NCBI GenBank assembly: GCA_002404995.1
Contig: DHKY01000006.1
Span: 1 to 64,000, forward strand
DNA from: Caryophanales bacterium UBA4682
GTDB taxonomy: Bacteria > Bacillota_I > Bacilli_A > RFN20 > CAG-288
Direction of reading: 5' to 3'
DNA length: 64,000 nucleotides
Shown: positions 19,601-27,964 of the stretch, piece by piece
Layout: every line of letters begins with the position of its first letter
Position numbering within the stretch: the first letter of the stretch is position 1
The notes under the pieces: generated by a model
Database searches by the model: none
Told to the model about the DNA's origin: nothing
Seen by the model: only the letters and a program-made list of their open reading frames with translations
Translations under genes and position numbers: made by a program

Positions 19601-20098
19601 CACACGGTCCATCCTCTGATAGCCGAGTCTCGAAAGCTTAGTTACCAAATCCGAAAGAAGAATCCTATCCCCTTGTTTTAAGTCAATCCTTGAATTCCTG
19701 TATCTATCTTTGCTCCTAATCCGTATCTGATAGGAAGACCTATGTCCGACTAGAATTGAGGGTTTAGCCGAAACGATAGAAGAAAGCGCAAGCAGACGCT
19801 CTTCATCCCTCTCTGGAGAGACACCGATTGCACTTGTCTTGAAAATCTCGTCAAACGGGAAAAGAAAGCTTTCATCTTCCTTAACATAGTCGCTCAGGAA
19901 CTGGTTGAAAGCCTCGGCATCTCCGATTGTCGGGAACAGGAAAAACCTCTTCCGCTTTCTTTCGTGAAAGGAAAGAGCAGCTAAAAGAGCAAGAGCTTCC
20001 GGCGAAGAGACGGAAAGATCACTATTCTGATTCAGCTTCTCCAGTTCCGGATTTTCGTCCAGATAAGAAAAAAGAGACAGATGGTCAAGGATTCCCAT
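16667..20098 (-). CDS. mfd: transcription-repair coupling factor
   Basis: A 1143-residue Mfd, normal length. It has an N-terminal UvrB-homology region, the CarD-like RNA-polymerase-interaction domain (YVVHEVNGVGRYLG), then a RecG-like translocase with Walker A GDVGFGKTE (about residue 623), DEEQ box, TATPIPRT motif and GRVGRSD motif VI. It displaces stalled RNA polymerase and recruits UvrA. TPIPRTMQMSLLGVR carries two AGG codons at the LHM/Met positions of Bacillus Mfd, while the flanking arginines are CGT and CGC. The start overlaps the pth stop by one base (TAATG), so it is translationally coupled to pth. Confidence 0.97.
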   Translation of the reverse strand: MGILDHLSLFSYLDENPELEKLNQNSDLSVSSPEALALLAALSFHERKRKRFFLFPTIGDAEAFNQFLSDYVKEDESFLFPFDEIFKTSAIGVSPERDEERLLALSSIVSAKPSILVGHRSSYQIRIRSKDRYRNSRIDLKQGDRILLSDLVTKLSRLGYQRMDRVTMPNQMAMRGGILDVFDTSYDDPIRREFFGDEIDDIRFFKVNDERSFQHVKSITLHPASRRLLSDEEIQDGCSSRDTLLKEQEKRLDRISFDGLKETLEEVKEEAKKGYLSELHARFYPFFEKEEHSLCDYLSDYECYLFDEKQIRSELEDLKKRENNFFSKSIKEGTSLDGEKRFATDCQFSSFHKAKNSEENSFVLRNNSFKAISYAQSDDRLNAYLQEGYKIRIVLPEPNYSNYQNYLNEAQISYSLYPLHSSIRFLEGKLTHGFEIPKEKHVYLSAKEIYGVSSQRSRFLSRYKEAKVIRRYEDLEVGDYVVHEVNGVGRYLGVSELNGLEYLKIQYAEDALFYLPLAQYKRIRKYSSREGFTPSLDRLGGSTWSRKKSRIRSKISYLADQLLALYSERSTRPGFSFSSEPEREEAFRRSFPYPYTESQKQAREDIRIDRESPHPRDRLVAGDVGFGKTEIAFYAAFKCILSHKQAVLLCPTTILSRQHFKVARQRFHDFGIHLALLNRFTTPQEEKYIKEGLSDGKIDFVIGTHALLSDSVVFHDLGLLIIDEEQKFGVAHKEKIKEKAKNVDCLTLTATPIPRTRQRSLLGVRTLSYLTEAPVNRRPVKTYVAKQDKELIKEVIQKELDRRGQVFYLHNKISDIFEVAGRLEKSFPNAKVAVVHAKRDASEVEEIRSEFYAKEADILVCTSIIESGLDLPNVNTIIVENADHFGLSSLYQIKGRVGRSDRLAYAYFFFKDSKNLTDDARKRLKALKDFTELGSGYKIAMQDLNIRGAGDILGSEQAGFVDSLGYDAYRDLLKEVVSEKKLRKEGVIKENTTDFELSFSLDAHIPSEYGNESQRISMYQELSDCHNDEDIKNFAAKLRDVYGPYPEEVANLLIKRKIEINLNSGIFQFFEEGLGKYNRERTKAFSLKPKAYKKRDEELRPLMVKLHRKVTSDQRFSFVLTKTRDYLQDRLFLTENLCQIYNS

Positions 20099-20664
20099 TA
20101 CTTATTGAACCTGTTCCTCGCTTTATCAAAGGAGAACTTCCTGCAGTACTCTGCAGCCGCTGCCGCTTTATTGATTCCATCTTTCCACTTCTCATAGATA
20201 TCTTTGTCTTTCGGATGAGATAAAACGAAATCAGCAACGTCAGTGTGTTTGATTTCCGGTCTTCCGATGCCGATGCGGATTCGGTTAAAAGTATCGGTGC
20301 CGAGTACGGAGATAATCGACTTCAGCCCGTTATGGCCACCGGCGGCTCCCTTCCTTCTTAAGCGGATAGAGCCTGGCTCGGTATCCCTATCATCAACAAG
20401 AATCAGAATGTCGGAAGTGTCCACCTTAAAGAAATTCTTTGCCTGAATCAAAGCATTTCCGCTCAAGTTCACGTAAGTAGTCGGTTTCCTTAAAAGGACA
20501 TCTTCTCCGTAAATACTTCCTTTTCCGACAAAGGAATCAAACTTCTTCTTTCCCCTATCGATATGAAAATCTTTGCTGATAATATCAATTGCCTGGAATC
20601 CAGAATTATGCCGTGTATCGTCATACTCTGGTCCAATATTTCCGATGCCTAAAATAATCTTCAT
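20098..20664 (-). CDS. pth: peptidyl-tRNA hydrolase
   Basis: A 188-residue enzyme that frees tRNAs from dropped-off peptidyl-tRNA. The catalytic His is H19 in TRHNSGF; the family's GLGNPG is GIGNIG here. The NLSGNAL and GAAGGHNGLKSI motifs are intact and the catalytic Asp lies in VDDRD. It sits between rdgB and mfd; pth followed by mfd is a common Firmicutes order. Confidence 0.94.
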   Translation of the reverse strand: MKIILGIGNIGPEYDDTRHNSGFQAIDIISKDFHIDRGKKKFDSFVGKGSIYGEDVLLRKPTTYVNLSGNALIQAKNFFKVDTSDILILVDDRDTEPGSIRLRRKGAAGGHNGLKSIISVLGTDTFNRIRIGIGRPEIKHTDVADFVLSHPKDKDIYEKWKDGINKAAAAAEYCRKFSFDKARNRFNK

Positions 20665-20666
20665 TT

Positions 20667-21278
20667 CTATTTACCTTCTTCACCGAGTTTCTGTATAAAC
20701 TCCATGGTCTGCTTCAACGCACGGCCACGATGAGAGACAGAATCCTTTTCCTGCCTAGTCGCCTCACCGAAAGTTTTCTTCAAATCATAAGAATAGAAGA
20801 TCGGATCATATCCAAAGCCATGCCTTGCCTTACCATCCGAGACTTTGACAATCTCACCTGGAGCAATGCCTTCAAACACCTTTTCAATCTTGTTTTTCTT
20901 ATCCAGATAAACCCTGGCAGTATGGAAAGCCGCTTTCCGGTTTTCTTTTCCTTCCATCCTCTTGAGGATCGCAAGATTCTTCTCTTCATAAGGATGTCCC
21001 TCCCTGAAGCGTGCTGAGTGAACGCCAGGGAAACCATCCAAGGCTTCAATTGATAGTCCACTATCATCGCTGATAATCGGATAATCACATTTTAATGCGA
21101 TATCTTCTGCTTTGATTTTCGCATTCCCGACAAAAGTCTCAGCATCCTCCGGATGCGTGACTTCTAGTCCGAGATCCTTTAAACAAAGGACTTCATATCC
21201 TAAAGGAGAAAGCATGTCTCTCACTTCAACGACTTTGTTCGGATTCGACGTTGCAAATACAATAATTTTCTTGTTCAT
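20667..21278 (-). CDS. rdgB: RdgB/HAM1 non-canonical purine NTP pyrophosphatase
   Basis: A 203-residue protein that removes ITP, dITP and XTP from the nucleotide pool. It starts MNKKIIVFATSNPNK, the expected family N-terminus, and has SDDSGLSIEALDGFPG, GYDPIFY and SHRGRALKQ. An upstream in-frame ATG at 21371 would add a spurious hydrophobic tail. TATAAT at 21288-21293 leaves only 9 bases before the ATG and there is no ribosome-binding site, so the mRNA is probably leaderless. First gene of the rdgB-pth-mfd operon. Confidence 0.92.
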   Translation of the reverse strand: MNKKIIVFATSNPNKVVEVRDMLSPLGYEVLCLKDLGLEVTHPEDAETFVGNAKIKAEDIALKCDYPIISDDSGLSIEALDGFPGVHSARFREGHPYEEKNLAILKRMEGKENRKAAFHTARVYLDKKNKIEKVFEGIAPGEIVKVSDGKARHGFGYDPIFYSYDLKKTFGEATRQEKDSVSHRGRALKQTMEFIQKLGEEGK

Positions 21279-21287
21279 ACCTGTTCC

Positions 21288-21293
21288 ATTATA
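21288..21293 (-). promoter_or_regulatory. -10 box of rdgB, leaderless start
   Basis: TATAAT ends 9 bases before the rdgB ATG, so transcription would begin within about 3 bases of the start codon. Confidence 0.55.
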
Positions 21294-21410
21294 GTTGAGA
21301 ATCAGAAACGAAAAAAGGAAAACAGATGCAGCTAAAAAAAGAAAACGCCTTCTAAAACAGACCTTGCCCAAATAAAAGCAAAAATTTATCTGCTAATGTA
21401 TTGTCCGAAA

Positions 21411-22103
21411 TCACAGATGATAATATCCATTGCCATCAATGGATATTTCATTTCCGTTATTCCGGAATTGAAATTTGTAACTGATTTTCTTTGAGCAGAG
21501 AATGGAATCATCTCCATAGAATTTACTGTTGAAATCAATGACTTGGTTTTCACTCGGGGCTAAGCAAACAAAGGTCAGCGTTGCCTCCTTATTATCGCCA
21601 AGAATTGAATAACAGGCGGTAAAGTCAATATCGGCATCTAGGCAGATATCATAAATATTGTATGTTTCATTATGGATGGAAAGGGAGAACATATGATAGG
21701 AGGTTTCTCCTATCGCAGGGAAAGATAAAACTTTATATCCAAAGTCTTTTTCGGAATCCTCAAAACTAAACTGACAATAAAGATACGGAGCAATATCGAG
21801 ATACTGCTTTTCTATGTTATCACGTAACAAACCGATTCCAATGGTGAAAGGAAACAAGGCTCCAGATTTCTTTTTTACTCCTGGCTTCTTAACATCGAAC
21901 TGAAGTGGGCTTTTTGATTTTCCACTATATTCATCATCTAAGACATACTCATATTGATTATGAAAGGTGTTTTTTCGATTTAATTCTTCTTCCGTGTATG
22001 GAAAGTTGTTATCGTCATGGAAATAGTTGACTACAGATGTCTTCGTCGAACAGCTAGCAATTAATGGAAGAACCCTAGAAACAAAAGTGATTTTCTTATT
22101 CAT
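21411..22103 (-). CDS. hypothetical lipoprotein
   Basis: A 230-residue secreted protein. The signal peptide FVSMVLPLIASC contains an AGG that must be Met for a continuous hydrophobic core and ends in a lipobox Cys. AAAGGAG sits at normal spacing before the ATG. No domain recognised. The gene follows another lipoprotein gene by 17 bases, and similar small lipoproteins recur in the window (16.1, 24.9, 25.3 and 49.2 kb). Confidence 0.6.
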   Translation of the reverse strand: MNKKITFVSRVLPLIASCSTKTSVVNYFHDDNNFPYTEEELNRKNTFHNQYEYVLDDEYSGKSKSPLQFDVKKPGVKKKSGALFPFTIGIGLLRDNIEKQYLDIAPYLYCQFSFEDSEKDFGYKVLSFPAIGETSYHMFSLSIHNETYNIYDICLDADIDFTACYSILGDNKEATLTFVCLAPSENQVIDFNSKFYGDDSILCSKKISYKFQFRNNGNEISIDGNGYYHL

Positions 22104-22120
22104 CTTTAACTCCTTTCCTA

Positions 22121-22771
22121 TTAGAAGGCATCCGTGACATAATCCCTTTTACTGAGATGAAAGTTAGAAGATTCATATTGCCAGAAAAGCTTTACTTCAT
22201 TCGAAAACACATATTCTTTCCCAATACCAGACTCAAAAGAAGCAAATGTCTTCTTTGTCTTATCAAACCTTCTTAGTCCGATAAATACAGAACCAGTATT
22301 CTTTTTCTCTTTCTGTTGAAAATAAGAAAAATCGATATCAATAGGAAAATTCTGATGATAGGTAAGAGTATAGGTGTCTGTCGTATAGTCGCCTGAGTAT
22401 TCCAAGCTATAGTTGTCTTCCTCAATGACTGGAAGTTCTTTTGAGAAAGCATAGTTATGTTGACTATCGAACATAGTAAGGACAGGAAGATATCCTTCCC
22501 ACTCTTTGACTTGATTATCAAAGATTCCAGCATACCTTTCCGAGTGGTAAATATGGCTGTCATCTGTCGTGGCTTGATCAAACTTCCTATCCACTCTAGC
22601 AGGCTGAGAAAAGCCATACTGTTTCTTATCCGCATCTGAGTAAAAATCGGTATAGTGATAAGTGATTGTATATTCCGGCTTTGAACTATTGGATGAATTC
22701 TTATTAGAACATCCACTTAAAAACAGAAGTGGAAACAAAAGAAGAAATAACCGATTCTTGTCTTTTCTCAT
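22121..22771 (-). CDS. hypothetical lipoprotein
   Basis: A 216-residue protein with a clear signal peptide and lipobox (LLFLSGC), then a Ser/Asn-rich linker and a soluble domain of unknown function. The start at 22771 was chosen because AAAGGA lies upstream and the signal peptide begins there; an in-frame start at 22873 would bury it. Operon with the downstream lipoprotein gene. Confidence 0.65.
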   Translation of the reverse strand: MRKDKNRLFLLLFPLLFLSGCSNKNSSNSSKPEYTITYHYTDFYSDADKKQYGFSQPARVDRKFDQATTDDSHIYHSERYAGIFDNQVKEWEGYLPVLTMFDSQHNYAFSKELPVIEEDNYSLEYSGDYTTDTYTLTYHQNFPIDIDFSYFQQKEKKNTGSVFIGLRRFDKTKKTFASFESGIGKEYVFSNEVKLFWQYESSNFHLSKRDYVTDAF

Positions 22772-22924
22772 ATGTGTTTTTCCTTTCAAAAATGACAATA
22801 TATTATGTCCTGGTTTTATTATAGAAATCGTAAAAGTCTTGGAATAGTTCTTTTTTTTCGGGGGGACAATCAATTGTTATTTTTTGCCCTATTTAAAGGG
22901 TTATTGGCTAATTTGCACATTATT

Positions 22925-22938
22925 TGTAAGCGGTTCAT
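22925..22938. promoter_or_regulatory. possible weak cre site
   Basis: TGTAAGCGGTTCAT matches the CcpA-site consensus TGNAANCGNWNNCW with one mismatch. It lies between the divergent lipoprotein and Nudix genes. Confidence 0.3.
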
Positions 22939-23105
22939 TTGTTCTTTAGTATTAAATCTTTCTCTTTACATGCAAGCAGAAAAGTATAGTTTAGGATGAA
23001 GCATTATTGCCTCATAACGAAAGAAAGGATAGACAAGCTCTTGCTTATTCATTCTCATAACGGACAAAGAGTATAATAAAGAAAGAAAATTGCGAGGATA
23101 AAACC

Positions 23106-23648
23106 ATGAATATTGATGAAGTAAGAGAAAAGAAGACAGCATCCAAGGAAGTCTATAAAGGACATATTCTGGATGTTTATGTAGATGATGTCACTCTTCC
23201 AAGCGGAAGAAAAACACATCGTGAAGTCATTCGTCATTGCCATGCTTCTGCTATTCTTGCAATCAACGAAAAGAACGAAGTCATCTTAGAAGAACAGTAT
23301 CGTTACCCATATGATGATGTCAGGATTGAACTTCCTGCCGGAAAAGCAGAAAAAGGAGAAGACGGTTTAACAACTGCAAAGCGGGAATTCGAAGAAGAAA
23401 CCGGATACCAGGCAAAAGAATGGAAGAAGCTTGGTACCTTCTATCCTAGTGTTGCCTACACCGATGAAGTCATTGAGATCTATTTAGCCACCGGGCTGAC
23501 TTTCAAGGGACAACATCTTGATGCAGGGGAAGAACTAAAGTATCGTTTCGTCCCACTCGAAGAAGTTAAAAATATGGTAAAAGAAGATAAAATCCGGGAT
23601 GGAAAGACTTTGGCTGGAATCCTACAGTACCTGCTTCTGAATAAATAA
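23106..23648 (+). CDS. Nudix hydrolase, ADP-ribose pyrophosphatase-like
   Basis: A 180-residue Nudix protein with box GKAEKGEDGLTTAKREFEEE plus TGY. The preceding ELPAGKAE and the later SVAYTDEVIEIYLA are typical of ADP-ribose pyrophosphatases (NudF family), which split ADP-ribose to AMP and ribose-5-P. AGGAT precedes the start. It is followed after one base by a paralogue, so the two are a tandem duplication. Confidence 0.85.
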   Translation: MNIDEVREKKTASKEVYKGHILDVYVDDVTLPSGRKTHREVIRHCHASAILAINEKNEVILEEQYRYPYDDVRIELPAGKAEKGEDGLTTAKREFEEETGYQAKEWKKLGTFYPSVAYTDEVIEIYLATGLTFKGQHLDAGEELKYRFVPLEEVKNMVKEDKIRDGKTLAGILQYLLLNK

Positions 23649-23649
23649 G

Positions 23650-24189
23650 ATGGCTAAAGGAAAAAGAATCAAGGAAGAAAATGTCTTCCATGGAATCGGT
23701 TTTGAAATAGAAAACACCGAAACCGAAAGGGATGACGGATCCATTGTTCCTTGGCAGCTGATTCATTACTATGGATGCAGCTGTGTTTTAGCAATCAATG
23801 ATAAAGAGGAAGTACTGGTAGAAGCAAACTTCCGGTATCCTTACTGTAAGGAAATTCTTGAAATACCCGCTGGTGAAAAGGAAGAAGGAGAAACCTGGCT
23901 TGATGCTGCAAAAAGAGAACTGAAAGAAGAAACCGGATATATCGGAGAAGACTGGAAAGACCTAGGAGTTATTTATCCATCGGTCGGTTCCTCGGACGAA
24001 GTCAGGCATCTATTCTTAGCAAAGAAACTAAGAAAAGAAGAAACTCATCTTGATGCAGAAGAAAGAATTACCTGTTCCTTTATTCCAAGGAACCAGCTTC
24101 TGAATAGGGCGAAAAACGAAGAGCTGCCCGATGCTAAGACACAAAGCGCGCTCTTCACTTATTTAATCCGAAATTATTTTAGATCCTGA
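23650..24189 (+). CDS. Nudix hydrolase, paralogue of the preceding gene
   Basis: A 179-residue protein with Nudix box GEKEEGETWLDAAKRELKEE plus TGY and the same EIPAGEKE and VGSSDEVRHLFLA surroundings as its neighbour. The catalytic residues are intact. It ends in TGA, showing that TGA is a stop in this genome. Its specificity may differ from its partner, since the N-terminus and the CSCVLAIND region diverge. Confidence 0.82.
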   Translation: MAKGKRIKEENVFHGIGFEIENTETERDDGSIVPWQLIHYYGCSCVLAINDKEEVLVEANFRYPYCKEILEIPAGEKEEGETWLDAAKRELKEETGYIGEDWKDLGVIYPSVGSSDEVRHLFLAKKLRKEETHLDAEERITCSFIPRNQLLNRAKNEELPDAKTQSALFTYLIRNYFRS

Positions 24190-24562
24190 TGATTGAATAG
24201 CTTTTTTGTGCTACAAAACCTAAAACGAAAACAATAATTTGGAGGAAAGAAACCTTCTCCATTTAAATTCTTTCAGTTGAGTCGAATTGTAAAATCGTAT
24301 ACTTTGATGCATCTTCTTAAGATAATCAATTTTCTTTATTGTTCTTTCAAAGTAGCACATCGTGTCTACAGAATATTAAGAAGCTTGTTTGCTCATTTTC
24401 CTATTATTTAGATCCAACTTCTCTTTTGATTGTTTGAGAAAAAGCCTAATAATTTATCAGCTCTTGCGAATAAAACTTTTTTCATAGACTATTGCCCGCT
24501 TATTCCTATGGAATCGCTATACTAATCATTTTTCATTAAATGTTTTTTGCAGTGTTTCTGTA
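24190..24562. other. intergenic stretch without a recognisable gene
   Basis: AT-rich. I see no open frame with a ribosome-binding site, no tRNA and no strong terminator; a weak hairpin (GGAGGAAAG with CCTTCTCC) lies near 24241-24260. Confidence 0.4.
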
Positions 24563-24591
24563 TTGCATTTCAACGATTAAGAAACTATAAT
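24563..24591 (+). promoter_or_regulatory. strong sigma-A promoter
   Basis: TTGCAT at 24563-24568, a 17-base spacer and TATAAT at 24586-24591. It drives the broken ORF at 24613 and probably the two lipoprotein genes that follow. Confidence 0.65.
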
Positions 24592-24612
24592 GAGGAAAAA
24601 AGGAGGCTAAAT

Positions 24613-24880
24613 ATGAAAAGAAACAGCTGAATAATTGTTTCCCTCCAATCCATGTTGATGCTTATATTTAATGCTGTGATTTGTAAACGCATCTCCGAAA
24701 TTCATCAATCACTAGAAGACAATCTTTATAATTATTCAGAGTCAGAACCCCCTTCCGATTTGGCGCCTGTCTAAAAAGCCAACATTGGTTCGAAAAACAA
24801 AATTTAAATGCAGCTCTTCCGTTTCCACTACCATTGGCAGAAATTTTGGTCGCATTTGTATTGGTGACATGCAATTGATT
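24613..24880 (+). pseudogene. broken small membrane-protein gene
   Basis: Strong promoter, AAGGAGG at 24600-24606 and ATG at 24613 lead into MKRNS and then an in-frame TGA at 24628. Beyond it the same frame reads a hydrophobic helix (IIVSLQSMLMLIFNAVICK) and a charged tail. A one-base shift at the C run near 24750 opens a frame ending in a second hydrophobic segment (PLPLAEILVAFVLVTCN). Together they look like a roughly 90-residue two-helix membrane protein with one nonsense codon and one frameshift. A sequencing error at the C run or a real five-residue leader peptide are alternatives. Confidence 0.4.
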
Positions 24881-24899
24881 ACACAAGAGGCCATTTAGT

Positions 24900-25277
24900 A
24901 TGAACAAAGCATTTTTCTTAACAGCGCTTCCTTTTCTGCTAGTCGGATGCAGCGGAAGCTCAAAAGGTGAGACAACAGCCGATTATGTTGTCGTTTACTT
25001 CAAGCAATACACATTAGAAACCGAAACCGACACAAAGTTTTTCTTTTCCGGCGAAAGGAAATACGAAGAAAGTTATCTTTTCAGAAAAGATTATGTGCTT
25101 CGCTATGATGATTACAGAATTCGGAATATCCAAGGAACCGCCACCGGCTGCTACTTCTACCGCACTCCCTTCTACCTTGATTTTGATTCCCCAGAACTCG
25201 AAAACAGTCTAGACGAAAATGGAAAAAAGGAAATCGTTCTAAATAGAGGCAGGGTCTTCTATTTTGATTCATTCTAG
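24900..25277 (+). CDS. hypothetical lipoprotein
   Basis: A 125-residue protein with signal peptide and lipobox (LLVGC), followed by a short soluble domain of unknown function. AAGAGG precedes the start. The next lipoprotein gene begins 2 bases after its stop, so the two are co-translated. Confidence 0.65.
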   Translation: MNKAFFLTALPFLLVGCSGSSKGETTADYVVVYFKQYTLETETDTKFFFSGERKYEESYLFRKDYVLRYDDYRIRNIQGTATGCYFYRTPFYLDFDSPELENSLDENGKKEIVLNRGRVFYFDSF

Positions 25278-25279
25278 TT

Positions 25280-25678
25280 ATGAAAAAGAGAATGTTTTTG
25301 TTCTTTCCGTTTCTTCTTTCTTTCACAAGCTGTCATCAGGAAACAAGCGAATCCTTTCTCTCTTTCCGACAATATGCCTATCAGGAAGGAAAGGGACTTA
25401 TCAAGAATAAGCTCTTAAAAGAGACTACTTTTTCCTACCCCTATGGAACAGAGCTACGCTATGATGACCCTTCCCTTAAATGGCTAGCTATTTCTGATGA
25501 GGATAAGGAGCTTATCGGTCCCTACCTATCTATCAAAAACCAAACCGATAAGACCTTGTTCAAGAAAGGATACGAAGAGAAAATCAAGCTCGACGGGAAG
25601 ACCGCCGTTCTCTCTTTCGGACTCGTCTTCAAGACAAGCGGGGAAGACTTTGTCATCGAACCTGTGGTTTCCTACTAA
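25280..25678 (+). CDS. hypothetical lipoprotein
   Basis: A 132-residue protein with signal peptide ending in a lipobox-like FTSC, no recognised domain, co-transcribed with the preceding lipoprotein gene. It ends just before a bidirectional terminator shared with yitT. Confidence 0.65.
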   Translation: MKKRMFLFFPFLLSFTSCHQETSESFLSFRQYAYQEGKGLIKNKLLKETTFSYPYGTELRYDDPSLKWLAISDEDKELIGPYLSIKNQTDKTLFKKGYEEKIKLDGKTAVLSFGLVFKTSGEDFVIEPVVSY

Positions 25679-25682
25679 ATAA

Positions 25683-25715
25683 AAACAGGTCGGTCTATTC
25701 CGCCCTGTTTTTCTT
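25683..25715. terminator. bidirectional terminator
   Basis: Stem of AAAACAGG/CCTGTTTT with inner CGG/CCG. A-rich on one side and T-rich on the other, so it works for both converging genes. It overlaps the last codons of the minus-strand yitT-like gene. Confidence 0.75.
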
Positions 25716-26819
25716 TTTCAGACGATGTGCTTTTACAGTAAGCTTCCGTGCATCTTCCGGAGAGATGGCAATATCCTTCCTGTTTACCTTCGGTGTGGAT
25801 CTTGTGAACCCATACCCAAGAATTTCCTTAGTTGCAATAACCGAAACAAAGGCATTCGGATCAAATTGCTTGATGGCCTGCCTGATGACAGAATAATCAT
25901 GTTTATCGAAACAAACTTCTAGCCTTTCAGTTTCTTTCTTTGTATATCCCCCACGACAGGAGATCAAAGTGGTTCCTCGTCCTAAGTCCTGATTGATAAA
26001 TTCATTCCTCTCATCGATTTTCTCCGAGGAGACTAATGCCATGAAGTATTGCCTGTTCCCTAAGAAAACCTTATCAATCCTGAAGGAACAAAGGAAAGCC
26101 GAAAGAAGACCAACCAAGGTCGGAATCAGCTGGTATCCGTTCGCAAAGAAGCCGCCGGTGATAATCAATAAGTCGCAGATAAAGGTAGACGTTCCGATGC
26201 GGATATGAAGATAACGATTTGCTAAGACATTTATGACATCCGTACCACCAGAAGAACCACCTCCGACAAACGCAAATCCGATGCCGATACCAACGAGCCT
26301 GCCTCCGAAAATAGCTCCGACAAGATAAGCTAAGGGAAGCCAGTCTCTTGCATTAACCATATTCCCGTTTGGAGTTGTCAAGGAAGGATTCCTATCAGCA
26401 GCCATTTCGACAAGATTGAAGATATGTTTGCCATCGATGACACAATGATTGACCCTGTAAGTAAAGAGCCTGACCATCAATGGATAAGTAATCGTGTAGA
26501 CAAGCGTGTTCAAAGAGTACTTGAGTCCGATCAGAATCAGACCTAGGAAAAAGAATCCCCAAGTATAAATCAAAACGTAGACATCCGTCGTTATTGCGCT
26601 CCTGCCAGGAATCTGATGAGAGATGATGGAAAGAGAAGCAATGCCACCGGAGACAATATTCCTAGGAATCGTGAAGAGAGAATCGCCAAACGCAGAGATA
26701 CAAGCTCCAAGAAAAATATAAAGGATGTTTTGTATTATTTTACGCGGACTTTCGCTCGTAAACTCGCGTTTTACAATATCAATTTCTTTCTTGGCCCACT
26801 GTTTCCTAGACCTTTTCAT
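25695..26819 (-). CDS. YitT family membrane protein (DUF161 + DUF2179)
   Basis: A 374-residue integral membrane protein. Hydrophobic helices begin near residue 30. The conserved GGGSSGGTDVI lies in the membrane part, and a C-terminal soluble DUF2179-type domain ends in the typical KEILGYGF. Proteins of this type are widespread in Firmicutes with no settled function. The start codon overlaps the prfB stop (ATGA), and AGGAG lies upstream inside prfB, so it is coupled to prfB. Confidence 0.85.
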   Translation of the reverse strand: MKRSRKQWAKKEIDIVKREFTSESPRKIIQNILYIFLGACISAFGDSLFTIPRNIVSGGIASLSIISHQIPGRSAITTDVYVLIYTWGFFFLGLILIGLKYSLNTLVYTITYPLMVRLFTYRVNHCVIDGKHIFNLVEMAADRNPSLTTPNGNMVNARDWLPLAYLVGAIFGGRLVGIGIGFAFVGGGSSGGTDVINVLANRYLHIRIGTSTFICDLLIITGGFFANGYQLIPTLVGLLSAFLCSFRIDKVFLGNRQYFMALVSSEKIDERNEFINQDLGRGTTLISCRGGYTKKETERLEVCFDKHDYSVIRQAIKQFDPNAFVSVIATKEILGYGFTRSTPKVNRKDIAISPEDARKLTVKAHRLKKKNRAE

Positions 26820-27935
26820 TTCTGATGATTTCTCCTAAAGTCCCATTTGAGATAGGCATCAATGAACCCATTGATTTTGCCATCCATAACGGATTGAACA
26901 GAGACTTCCGAATAATCATCCCGATGATCTTTCACCAAGGTATAGGGGCAGAAAACATAAGAACGAATCTGGCTAGAGAAAGAGATATCCTTCTTCTGTC
27001 CGGATATTTTATTTAGCTCATCCTGTTTCTTCTTCAGTTCAATCTGGAATAGTTTTGAGCGAAGCATCTCCCTGCAGGTTTCCTTATTGGCAAGCTGATC
27101 ACGTTCAATCTGGCAGGACACAACAATTCCCGTAGGCAGATGAGTGATACGGACTGCCGATTCTGTCTTATTGACGTTCTGTCCGCCGGCACCGGAGGAG
27201 TGATAAGTGTCAATGCGAAGTTCCTCTGGGCGGATTTCAATCTCAATGGAGTCATCGATTTCCGGAATAACAGACACCGATGCGAAAGAGGTGTGACGGG
27301 AGCCAGAAGCATCAAAAGGCGAGATACGAACCAAACGATGGACACCATTTTCAGAGCGGAGGTTGCCATAGGCCATCTTTCCTTCGACAACCCTGGTCGC
27401 CGAGGAAATACCGGCTTCTTCACCCTCGATCCTATCGACAATTTTATAGCGGTAGCCGTTGGCCTCGCAGTAACGTTCGTACCTTCTTAAAAGCATCTGT
27501 GCCCAATCATGGGCTTCCGTACCTCCAGCACCTGGATGGAACTCAAGAATCGCATTTGCTTCATCATAGGGACCAGAATAGAAAATAGACTTAGAAAAAG
27601 CATTGAAATCCTTGTTCAGAGAGCTCAGGGACTGGTCAGCATCATCAAAGATGTCCTTGTCCCTGTCCTCTTTCAGGAAATCCAAGGATTCCTGAATTGA
27701 GGACAAACGGAATTTGAAGGACTCAATAGAGTTGATTTTGTTTTCGATATCGGCAAGCTTACGGTTAACGCTAGCAGCTAGGCTAGGATTCTTCCAGAAC
27801 GAAGGGTCTTCGCTTTGCTTACTTAAAGCTGCCTTTTCTTCTTCTAGTTTAGGGAAGTCAAAGGCAGCCTTGCAAAGAAAGGACCTGTTCTGCAATCGTA
27901 TCATGAAGACGATTGAGATCGGATAGTTCTTTCAT
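26816..27935 (-). CDS. prfB: peptide chain release factor 2, with programmed +1 frameshift
   Basis: RF2 recognises TGA and TAA stops. The first 25 codons start at 27935 after AAGGAG and end at an in-frame TGA (27858-27860) within CTTTGAC. A +1 slip at CTT continues into D-F-P-K-L-E and the long frame. The recognition motif is SPF, the catalytic loop GAGGQNVNKTES. MLLRMYERYC carries AGG at 27482-27484 where RF2 proteins have Met. The shift autoregulates RF2, which only makes sense if TGA is a stop, ruling out the Mollicutes TGA=Trp code. Operon secA-prfB-yitT. Confidence 0.95.
27857..27863 (-). promoter_or_regulatory. prfB frameshift site CTTTGAC
   Basis: The canonical RF2 slippery sequence, preceded by an AAGG internal Shine-Dalgarno-like sequence at the usual distance. 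Confidence 0.92.
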
Positions 27936-27964
27936 TGTTCGGCGCTCCTTATAAATACAGATAA

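Noticed and set aside
24613..24880. TGA read as tryptophan to explain the readable frame past the stop
   Set aside because: TGA ends normal genes here (for example at 24187-24189) and the prfB frameshift needs TGA to be a stop.
24668..24907. Minus-strand 79-codon frame
   Set aside because: No ribosome-binding site or family likeness; the plus strand carries promoter, ribosome-binding site and a broken membrane-protein frame over the same bases.
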